Shown piece by piece: positions 1 through 4,959 of a stretch of 8,848 nucleotides of DNA. Position 1 is the first letter of the stretch. Each line of letters opens with the position of its first letter. Origin of the DNA: DATHVR01 sp035461175 (GTDB lineage: Bacteria; Actinomycetota; Acidimicrobiia; Spongiisociales; ZC4RG35); NCBI GenBank assembly GCA_035461175.1, contig DATHVR010000023.1, positions 1 to 8,848 on the forward strand, written 5' to 3'. The notes below the pieces were generated by a model. That model was not told the origin of the DNA. It did not search any database and saw only the letters and a program-made list of their open reading frames with translations. A program made the position numbers and the translations under genes.

Positions 1-445
1 GCACTCCCACCATCCCGCCGCGCTGGATCGGTACCACCGAATAGGCGACGTCGTCGCTCGAGGCGGCGATCTCCAGTTCGCCCACCACCTGAGCAACGAG
101 TTCGGTCGGATCACTCAGCGCCGCCACGTCGGGGCCGGTGAGCCGGGCCGAGGCCGAGGGCAGTTGTTCCCAGCCGCTGAGATGCAGCCCTGCCCCCAGC
201 ACCAGGGCCGTGAACAGCGCCAGCGGCAGCAGCGCCCGGCTGCGGGGGGAACGCCGTCCGAGCCAGCGGGCCAGGAGACCCAACACCAATGCCCCCGCGA
301 TCAGCGGCCACATGGCGGCCATGTCGACCACATAGGAGCGAGAGAGGATGTCGCCGAGGACCCCGGCCACAGAGGCCACCACTACCGCTCCGCACAGGAT
401 CCAGACGGCCACTGCGAAGGGGTGGCCGCCCCGCGGGGAGGTCAT
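1..445 (-). CDS. Multi-pass membrane protein, C-terminus cut by window edge
   Basis: I do not recognise this family. The frame opens with ATG at 445-443 and stays open through 148 codons to the left edge, so the 3' end is missing. Three hydrophobic segments are visible at about residues 9-31, 45-62 and 70-89. The basic stretch RRSPRSR lies between the second and third. After about residue 95 the chain turns polar, with short alternating segments (for example VVGELEIAA near 120-128) that suggest a beta-rich domain outside the membrane. The start codon shares ATGA with the stop of the LytR_C gene, so translation is probably coupled. There is only an AGGA directly against the start and no well-spaced ribosome site. 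The context suggests an envelope function. A toast-rack-like (DUF4097-type) outer domain is one possibility, but too little of it is visible to claim. The reality of the gene rests on the overlap, the clean frame and the membrane pattern. Confidence 0.75.
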   Translation of the reverse strand, partial: MTSPRGGHPFAVAVWILCGAVVVASVAGVLGDILSRSYVVDMAAMWPLIAGALVLGLLARWLGRRSPRSRALLPLALFTALVLGAGLHLSGWEQLPSASARLTGPDVAALSDPTELVAQVVGELEIAASSDDVAYSVVPIQRGGMVGV

Positions 446-1047
446 TCCTGATATGAACGGCCGATCACGACCACGATGTCGACGTCCCACTCCTCGGCCA
501 GCTCCTGGTCGGGAGCCACCGTGCCGTCGGGCACGGCTTCACTCAGGTCGAGAGCCTCGAGCGAGTAGCCGTCGGCGTGGAAGATCATCGTGTCGGACAG
601 CTCGGGGGTGTAGTTGGCGGCCTCGATCATCTGATAGCCCATACCGCCCAGCTGGTCGCTGAGCTCACCGGCCAGGCCGGTGACGCCGATGGAGTTGAGG
701 ACGATCACCCGCACCTCCGACGGCTGACGGGCGGTGCGCAGGGTGGTGGGTGGGGCCGAGGTCGTGGCGGGAGCGTCGGTCGTCGACGGCGATGTCGACG
801 TGGCGATGGTGGGTGGGGTGGTGGGTGGGGTGGTGGGGACGGCCGTAGTCAAGACGGTGGTCGAGGTGGTAGTCGTCAGGGTGGAGCCGCCGGCTGTGGT
901 CGTGGTGCTATCGCCGTCGCGGCCCGCCCACCAGGACAATCCCCCGAACACGAGGGCACCCACCAGAACGATGCCGGCGACGAGAGAGGCCACGTCCCGG
1001 TAGAAACCGAGCCCGGAGCGGCGGACGTGCCGCCCCCGGTCACTCAC
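442..1047 (-). CDS. Membrane-anchored LytR_C domain protein (VirR-like)
   Basis: This is a 201-residue protein with a short basic cytoplasmic N-terminus (residues 1-18), one membrane helix (about 20-42), a long Thr/Pro/Ser-rich spacer (about 47-107) and a C-terminal LytR_C domain (about 111-198). The domain shows the typical start VRVIVLNSIGVTGLAGEL, the central GYQMIEAANY, and the closing DVDIVVVIG strand. There is no LytR-CpsA-Psr catalytic domain, so this is the stand-alone form. Such proteins in actinobacteria include Rv0431 (VirR) of M. tuberculosis, linked to envelope integrity and vesicle release; a similar role here is inference. The start is GTG at 1047-1045, inside the GTGA shared with the upstream DUF3263 stop, and the stop overlaps the next start by 4 bases. 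The spacer is encoded by a C-rich 12-base repeat, so its length could vary between strains. Confidence 0.88.
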   Translation of the reverse strand: MSDRGRHVRRSGLGFYRDVASLVAGIVLVGALVFGGLSWWAGRDGDSTTTTAGGSTLTTTTSTTVLTTAVPTTPPTTPPTIATSTSPSTTDAPATTSAPPTTLRTARQPSEVRVIVLNSIGVTGLAGELSDQLGGMGYQMIEAANYTPELSDTMIFHADGYSLEALDLSEAVPDGTVAPDQELAEEWDVDIVVVIGRSYQE

Positions 1048-1274
1048 GAGGTTCCCGCCACCGGTCTGCCGGGGGGGAGCATCCGGCGGAGACGACGCAC
1101 GGTGAGGGGGTCATAGGCCACTGCAGCCGGCTCCCACAGCAGCACACTCAGCCGCCGGTAGTAAGAAGACGCGTCCATACCCAGCCGGTCCAGGATCAGC
1201 CATTCCTTGGGACCGGGCCCCTGCCACCAGGTGCGCTCCAGATCCAGTATCTCCCTGTCTGCCCACGTCAACAT
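1044..1274 (-). CDS. DUF3263 small protein
   Basis: This is a 76-residue protein matching what I know of DUF3263, a short actinobacterial family of unknown function. It has ILDLERTWW (9-17), a central GPKEWLILDRLGMDASSYYR segment (about 21-40), and a basic DPLTVRRLRRML stretch (55-66). The middle and basic tail resemble a small helix-turn-helix, so DNA binding is conceivable but not shown. Rv0430, next to Rv0431 in M. tuberculosis, is the family member I would compare it with, and the same gene pair occurs here. The stop overlaps the GTG start of the LytR_C gene by 4 bases. Upstream of the ATG there is no ribosome site at normal spacing, but an extended TATACCCT lies just before it, so the transcript may be leaderless. 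The purine-rich GGAGGGGAGGGG tract is about 20 bases away, too far to act as a Shine-Dalgarno. Confidence 0.85.
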   Translation of the reverse strand: MLTWADREILDLERTWWQGPGPKEWLILDRLGMDASSYYRRLSVLLWEPAAVAYDPLTVRRLRRMLPPGRPVAGTS

Positions 1275-1283
1275 GAGCGCGTA

Positions 1284-1291
1284 AGGGTATA
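1284..1291 (-). promoter_or_regulatory. Candidate -10 box before DUF3263 gene
   Basis: Read on the minus strand the site is TATACCCT, which holds two overlapping candidate hexamers, TATACC and TACCCT. Either would start transcription within about 3 to 5 bases of the ATG at 1274. No convincing -35 is visible. It would give the three-gene envelope set its own promoter, separate from the tRNA upstream. Confidence 0.35.
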
Positions 1292-1336
1292 GGCCCCTCC
1301 CCTCCTTTTCGCGCCTTTGACGCTCGCACCACCGAA

Positions 1337-1411
1337 TGGAGCCGGGTGTCGGGATTGAACCGACGACCTACCGCTTACAAGGCGGTTGCTCTACCACTGA
1401 GCTAACCCGGC
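1337..1411 (-). tRNA. tRNA-Thr (anticodon UGU), CCA encoded
   Basis: The minus strand folds into a complete cloverleaf. The acceptor stem is GCCGGGT (1411-1405) paired with ACCCGGC (1347-1341). The D stem is GCTC/GAGC, the anticodon stem ACCGC/GCGGT, and the anticodon loop CTTGTAA with TGT at 1379-1377. The variable loop is AGGTC, and the T arm is GTCGG/CCGAC with loop TTCAATC. The discriminator is T at 1340, followed by an encoded CCA at 1339-1337. Without CCA the gene is 1340-1411. All stems pair without mismatch. UGU reads ACA and, with wobble, other threonine codons. It lies 43 bases after the rlmB stop on the same strand and is probably cut from the same transcript; I see no intervening terminator. 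Confidence 0.97.
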
Positions 1412-1454
1412 GTACCCGCAAAAAGGTAGTCCAATCCCCATCTCGCGCGAGAAG

Positions 1455-2192
1455 CTATTGCGCGGTTCGCTGCCGGGAGATCTCGAAGGCGGCCAGGGCG
1501 GCGGCCACCGAGGCGTTGAGCGATTCGGTGGGGCCGGCCATGGGGATGAAGGCGCGCACATCGAGGCGGTCGGCCACCAGGTGGCTGAGGCCCCCTCCTT
1601 CGGCGCCAACCACCACCGCCACCGGCTCGGTGAGGAGGTCGAGACCGAACAGTGACCGGTCGCCGTCGGCGTCGAGGCCCACCGTCCACAGACCCATCCG
1701 GGCGAGCCGGGCGACGCCCTCGGCGATGGAGCCGACTATCGCCACCCGGGCGTGTTCGAGACTCCCGGCCGCCGCCTTGAAAGCGGCCCCGCCCAGGGGC
1801 GCGGCTCGACGATCAGACAGGATGAGCCCGGTGATGCCGGCAGCCACGGACGAGCGGACGACAGCACCGAGATTGTGGGGGTCGACGATCCGATCGAGCA
1901 CCATGACCGCCGCCGGCTCCGAGGTGGCGACCACGTCCTCGAGGGTGGCGGCGGGAATCGGCCGGCATTCGGCTACCACTCCCTGGGGTGCGGTGGTGTC
2001 CGCCAGCCTGCGTACATCATCCACCCGGCGCACCTCTCCCCCTGACGCCTGCACCCGCTGGATCAATTCAGCCAGTTCGGGGCGATCTGCCCGCCCGGTC
2101 TCGATATGGAGCACCCGCACCCGCTCCGCCTCGACGGCGGCGCTGACGGCGTGGATCCCCTCGACCCTATCCCCGTAGCCAGCGCGCCCCAT
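1455..2192 (-). CDS. rlmB: 23S rRNA (guanosine-2'-O)-methyltransferase, TrmH/SpoU family
   Basis: The 245-residue protein has the usual RlmB length. The N-terminal substrate-binding domain runs from about residue 9 (VEGIHAV) to 80. The SPOUT catalytic domain follows with all three SpoU motifs: motif 1 around 100-114 (DRIVDPHNLGA, with N107 and R113), motif 2 at 193-203 (VVVGAEGGGLS, E198), and motif 3 at 216-233 (IPMAGPTESLNAS, N226). The family methylates the 2'-OH of G2251 in the peptidyl-transferase P loop of 23S rRNA using S-adenosylmethionine. The open frame extends upstream to 2408 but only as a shadow of cysS. I chose ATG at 2192 because GGAGG lies 9 bases before it and VEGIHA follows shortly after. 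The start lies inside the end of cysS, a 26-base overlap. A different target within the TrmH family cannot be excluded. Confidence 0.93.
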   Translation of the reverse strand: MGRAGYGDRVEGIHAVSAAVEAERVRVLHIETGRADRPELAELIQRVQASGGEVRRVDDVRRLADTTAPQGVVAECRPIPAATLEDVVATSEPAAVMVLDRIVDPHNLGAVVRSSVAAGITGLILSDRRAAPLGGAAFKAAAGSLEHARVAIVGSIAEGVARLARMGLWTVGLDADGDRSLFGLDLLTEPVAVVVGAEGGGLSHLVADRLDVRAFIPMAGPTESLNASVAAALAAFEISRQRTAQ

Positions 2193-3579
2193 CGGGCGTG
2201 TCCTCCACCACAACGCCGGCTGCGGCCAGTTCGTCGCGGACGGCGTCGGCAGTGGCGAAGTCGCGTTCCTTCCGGGCTCGGGCTCGGGCGGCGAGCAACC
2301 GGTCCAGCAATTCGTCGATCGGACCCTGGTCGTCGACCCCGACCCGGGCGGCCAGCTCGCGCACCGCGCTCTCGTCGACGTCACCGGATCCTCCCCGATC
2401 GTCGCCATCGAGGCCCAACACCGACACCACCTCGCGGACCGCCGCCACCAGCGGAGCAGTGTCCTTGCCCTCGTCGAGGAGCCGATTGGCGTCGCGGACG
2501 GCGTCGAAGAGGACCGCCACCGCTTCGGGGGTCCCGAAGTCGTCGTCCATGGCCTCCTCGAATCGCGCTAGGACCCATTGGGCCGGTTCCGCGTCGATGT
2601 CGGATATCCGCTCCAGCAACCGCTCGATGCGCCGGTAGGCCTCGGCCGCCTCTTCGACCAGATCCGGCGAGAACTCGATCGGTGCCCGGTAGTGGGCGCG
2701 GAGGAACAGCAGCCGCAACGGCATTCCTCCGTAGGCGTCCAGCGCTTCTTCGAGCCCCACCACATTCCCGGTCGACTTGGCCATCTTCGCCCCGTTGAGG
2801 TTCACCATCCCGTTGTGGAGCCAGTAGCGGGCGAAACGGGCACCGGTGGCGGACTCGGACTGGGCGATCTCGTTCTCGTGGTGGGGGAAGATGAGGTCGG
2901 TTCCGCCGGCGTGGAGGTCGAAGTCGTCGCCCAGGAAGCGGCGCGCCATGGCCGAGCACTCGATGTGCCAACCGGGCCGACCCGAGCCCCAGGGCGAGTC
3001 CCAATGGGGTTCGCCTGGCTTGGCGCCCTTCCACAGGGCGAAGTCGAGCGGGTCGCGCTTGGCCTCGTTGGGCTCGATCCGGGTGCCGCTGCGCATCTCG
3101 TCGGGGTCACGGCCCGACAGCCTGCCGTAGTCCTCGTCGGTGCGGACGGCGAAGTAGACGTCGTCGCCGGCCTGATAGGCCATCCCCTTATCAATGAGGA
3201 CCTGGATCAGATCCTGCATCCCGCTGATGTTCTCGGTGGCCCGCGGCTCGATGTCGGGATCGGAAGCTCCCAGGCGTCGGTAGCACTCGCTGAACCGCTT
3301 CTCCATCTTGGCGGCGTAGGAGGCGACGTCCTCGCCGGCCTCGGCCGCCTTTTCGATGATCTTGTCCTCGATGTCGGTGACGTTGCGGACGAAAGTGACG
3401 TCGTAGCCCTTCCACTCCAGATACCGCCGGATCACGTCGAAGGCGACCGCCGACCGCCCGTGACCGACGTGGGGGGCGCTCTGAACGGTGGGCCCGCACA
3501 CGTAGAAGCCCACCTTGCCCTCGTCGCGGGTCTCAAGAGGCAGCAGGGCGCGGTCAAGCGTGCTGTAGAGCCGAAGCAT
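2167..3579 (-). CDS. cysS: Cysteine--tRNA ligase
   Basis: The 470-residue class I aminoacyl-tRNA synthetase charges tRNA-Cys with cysteine in the cytoplasm. The HIGH motif is HVGH at 37-40. The catalytic zinc ligands are C28 (YVCGPTV), C208 (WHIECSAMA), H233 and E237 (FPHHENEIAQ), matching the positions in E. coli CysRS. The KMSKS loop reads KMAKS at 265-269. The anticodon-side helical region ends with KERDFATADAVRDEL and DTPDGARW, typical of full CysRS. Full length and the intact C-terminal domain argue against its paralogue MshC (mycothiol ligase), which is shorter. The ATG at 3579 has no Shine-Dalgarno. A TAAACT box ends 6 bases before it, so the mRNA may be leaderless, started by its own promoter downstream of the repeat block. 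The 3' end overlaps rlmB by 26 bases. Confidence 0.98.
   Translation of the reverse strand: MLRLYSTLDRALLPLETRDEGKVGFYVCGPTVQSAPHVGHGRSAVAFDVIRRYLEWKGYDVTFVRNVTDIEDKIIEKAAEAGEDVASYAAKMEKRFSECYRRLGASDPDIEPRATENISGMQDLIQVLIDKGMAYQAGDDVYFAVRTDEDYGRLSGRDPDEMRSGTRIEPNEAKRDPLDFALWKGAKPGEPHWDSPWGSGRPGWHIECSAMARRFLGDDFDLHAGGTDLIFPHHENEIAQSESATGARFARYWLHNGMVNLNGAKMAKSTGNVVGLEEALDAYGGMPLRLLFLRAHYRAPIEFSPDLVEEAAEAYRRIERLLERISDIDAEPAQWVLARFEEAMDDDFGTPEAVAVLFDAVRDANRLLDEGKDTAPLVAAVREVVSVLGLDGDDRGGSGDVDESAVRELAARVGVDDQGPIDELLDRLLAARARARKERDFATADAVRDELAAAGVVVEDTPDGARWLRG
2202..2206 (-). promoter_or_regulatory. Ribosome binding site of rlmB
   Basis: On the minus strand GGAGG is followed by 9 bases and then ATG (2192-2190). 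This near-ideal Shine-Dalgarno sits inside the cysS coding region and decides the rlmB start. It is the clearest ribosome site of the minus-strand genes. Confidence 0.8.
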
Positions 3580-3585
3580 GGGTGC

Positions 3586-3591
3586 AGTTTA
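3586..3591 (-). promoter_or_regulatory. Candidate -10 box of cysS (leaderless start)
   Basis: TAAACT on the minus strand is followed by GCACCC and then the cysS ATG. With the hexamer at -12 to -7, the +1 would fall on the A of the start codon at 3579. No good -35 is seen, as is common in actinobacteria. It implies that cysS-rlmB-tRNA can be transcribed independently of carD-ispF. Confidence 0.45.
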
Positions 3592-3635
3592 CGGTGTCGG
3601 GCTGAGTCGACCGGAACGCGGGCGAGCGGTATCGA

Positions 3636-3869
3636 GTCGTGGGTGATGAGTGGTGGGTGATGTCTTAGCTCCCTGACGGCGGGCGGAAGATCGCGGGCAA
3701 GGTAGGAGACGGGTTTGCCCGACCCTCCGGCCGCCCCCTATCCGCCGGACGGCGGGTCCCTTCCCCCCTCGCTTCGCTCCGGGGGACAAAGCTTCGGGGG
3801 ACAAAGCCTCCCTACCCAGAACTCAGGACCCACTACCCACCACCCATTCCGGCGGGCGACAAGCCCGCC
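3636..3869. repeat. Hairpin- and GTGG-rich repeat block between ispF and cysS
   Basis: The 290 bases between ispF and cysS hold no convincing gene. The left edge has GTGGGTGATGA then GTGGTGGGTGATG (3639-3662). The right edge has the inverted counterpart, CACTACCCACCACCCAT (3831-3847). Between them are an exact 13-bp direct repeat CGGGGGACAAAGC at 3780-3792 and 3795-3807, the inverted pair CGGGCAA (3694-3700)/TTGCCCG (3715-3721), and CCGCC-GGAC-GGCGG (3742-3755). At the ispF end is a perfect hairpin (3851-3869) whose minus-strand sequence resembles the 13-bp unit. The inverted outer arms and packed small palindromes look like a composite of REP-like or MITE-like repeats. A transposase is not encoded. 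Whether it is dispersed in the genome cannot be seen here. Confidence 0.55.
3851..3869 (-). terminator. Hairpin directly after ispF stop
   Basis: GGCGGGC (3851-3857) and GCCCGCC (3863-3869) form a perfect 7-bp G+C stem with a 5-base loop. It begins on the base after the ispF TAG on the minus strand. There is no T-run behind it, so this would be a non-canonical actinobacterial terminator, an mRNA 3'-end stabiliser, or simply one unit of the repeat block. Its position right at the stop favours a role in ending or protecting the carD-ispF mRNA. Confidence 0.4.
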
Positions 3870-4367
3870 CTAATCGAGGGAGCGGAGGACGGCTACTGCC
3901 GTTACCGACAGGCCTTCGTCGCGGCCAGTGAAGCCGAGCCCGTCGGTGGTGGTGGCCTTGACCGAGACCGATTCCGGCTCCATCACGCCGAGACGATCGG
4001 CCAGATTGACACGGATCGCTTCCCGATGGGGCGCGATCCGCACCGTCTCGGCCACCACGGTGACGTCGCAGCCGGCCACGTACCAGCCCGCCTCATAGGC
4101 GAGCATCGCCGCTCGCGCAAGCATCTCCATCGAGTCGGCGTCCCGGGATTGGGGATCATCGGAGGGAAAGTGCTCGCCGATGTCGCCGAGTCCGGCAGCT
4201 CCGAGAATGGCGTCGATCACCGCATGGGCTACCAGATCGCCGTCGGAGGTGGCCGCCATGCCCCGCTGGTCGTCGACCACGACCCCGCCCAGGATCAGGG
4301 GCGGCGAATCGTCGAAACGGTGAACGTCGTAGCCCCAGCCGACCCGGACGTCGGTGCCGAGGTACAT
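3870..4367 (-). CDS. ispF: 2-C-methyl-D-erythritol 2,4-cyclodiphosphate synthase
   Basis: The 165-residue protein is of normal length for IspF, which converts CDP-methylerythritol 2-phosphate into the cyclic diphosphate with release of CMP in the non-mevalonate isoprenoid pathway. GYDVHRF at 12-18 gives metal ligands D14 and H16. The family signature SDGDLVAHAVIDAILGA spans 41-57 with the third ligand H48. HFPSDD is at 66-71, and the CDP-binding segment KATTTDGLGFTGRDEG is at 137-152. The enzyme acts as a trimer in the cytoplasm. The start is ATG at 4367, 10 bases after the carD stop, without a clear ribosome site, so it is probably translated by reinitiation from carD. In related actinobacteria ispD sits between carD and ispF; here it does not. 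The stop runs straight into a hairpin. Confidence 0.97.
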   Translation of the reverse strand: MYLGTDVRVGWGYDVHRFDDSPPLILGGVVVDDQRGMAATSDGDLVAHAVIDAILGAAGLGDIGEHFPSDDPQSRDADSMEMLARAAMLAYEAGWYVAGCDVTVVAETVRIAPHREAIRVNLADRLGVMEPESVSVKATTTDGLGFTGRDEGLSVTAVAVLRSLD

Positions 4368-4377
4368 CCAGCCGGTC

Positions 4378-4887
4378 TCAGTCCTCGGCCGGCTCGATCA
4401 CCGGCAGGGCTCGGTCGAGACGCTTGGTCGCCTCCTCGTCGTCGATCTGCAGCGAAAAAGCCAGCTCGGAGGTGAGGGTGAGCCGGGCCTTGGAGAGCAT
4501 CCGCTTGAGGGCCGGGCTGATGCCCTTGGTCTGCTGGGCGTAGGTGAGGTCACGAACCACCTCGGCCACCTGGAAGATGTCGCCCGAGGTCATCTTCTCG
4601 TTGAGCACCTTGTACCAGCGGCTCCAGTTGGAACCTGCCTCCTCGGGCTCGTCCTTGAGCGACTTGAGGACGTTGCGGGCGGCCGTCTTGGTGATGACGG
4701 GCCGGATCAGGTCCTCCATCCCATCGATCGGAACCATCACGGTCAGTTGCTCGGTGGCGATATCGAGGACGTAGTAGTCGAGCTTCTCGCCGTTGAACTC
4801 TTGCTTGACCTTCTTGGCGATGGTGGCCGCCCCATGCTGGGGGTGCACGACCTTGTCACCGACTGCGAACTTCGATTTCTTTGCCAT
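4378..4887 (-). CDS. carD: CarD, RNA polymerase-binding transcription regulator
   Basis: The 169-residue protein closely follows mycobacterial CarD. The N-terminal Tudor-like RNA-polymerase-interaction domain spans about residues 6-62, with VGDKVVHPQHGAATI at 9-23 and LTVMVPI at 48-54. The helical DNA-binding domain follows, with NWSRWYKVLNEKM at 87-99, GDIFQVAEVVRDL, and KRMLSKARLTLTSELA. W88 corresponds to the tryptophan that wedges into the upstream edge of the -10 bubble. CarD binds the beta subunit and stabilises open promoter complexes, widely affecting rRNA and housekeeping transcription. A basic MAKKSK start precedes the conserved part. Only an AGGA close to the ATG is seen as a ribosome site. 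The 72 bases between disA and carD may hold its own promoter (TAGACT at 4929-4924). Confidence 0.97.
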   Translation of the reverse strand: MAKKSKFAVGDKVVHPQHGAATIAKKVKQEFNGEKLDYYVLDIATEQLTVMVPIDGMEDLIRPVITKTAARNVLKSLKDEPEEAGSNWSRWYKVLNEKMTSGDIFQVAEVVRDLTYAQQTKGISPALKRMLSKARLTLTSELAFSLQIDDEEATKRLDRALPVIEPAED

Positions 4888-4923
4888 GTGTCCTGGGTGG
4901 TGGATAGCTGGGAAGACGGCCGG

Positions 4924-4929
4924 AGTCTA
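4924..4929 (-). promoter_or_regulatory. Possible -10 box of carD
   Basis: TAGACT on the minus strand lies 36 bases before the carD ATG in the short disA-carD gap and would give a 5' leader of about 30 bases. The -35 region is poor. carD is often transcribed separately from disA, which makes a promoter here reasonable, but the sequence support is a single hexamer. Confidence 0.25.
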
Positions 4930-4959
4930 CCCGCCACGCCGACTCAATCCAGATCGAAC

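Noticed and set aside
265..270. Novel defence or mobile system in the window
   Set aside because: I looked for nuclease, transposase, integrase, toxin-antitoxin and reverse-transcriptase signatures on both strands and saw none. The content is core housekeeping plus an envelope module and repeats.
111..395. 94-codon minus-strand frame at the left edge
   Set aside because: It overlaps in another frame the membrane-protein gene starting at 445, which has overlap coupling and membrane helices; this translation is Gly/Arg/Ala-rich noise.
1336..2178. 280-codon plus-strand frame opposite rlmB and through the tRNA
   Set aside because: It runs across the tRNA gene and is antisense to rlmB; the Ser/Thr/Arg/Ala-rich translation is typical of a shadow frame.
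2193..2408. Upstream extension of rlmB to 2408
   Set aside because: The added residues are an out-of-frame reading of the cysS end. The GGAGG-ATG at 2206-2190 marks the true start.
2578..3660. 360-codon plus-strand frame opposite cysS
   Set aside because: Antisense shadow of an unmistakable cysteinyl-tRNA synthetase, with low-complexity composition and no family features.
3589..3804. 71-codon minus-strand frame in the ispF-cysS gap
   Set aside because: It is encoded mostly by the hairpin and repeat block, the translation is Arg/Pro/Gly-rich with no domain, and the repeats explain the region better.
3780..3807. CRISPR-like repeat
   Set aside because: Only two 13-bp copies 15 bases apart with a 2-base gap, no spacers and no cas genes.
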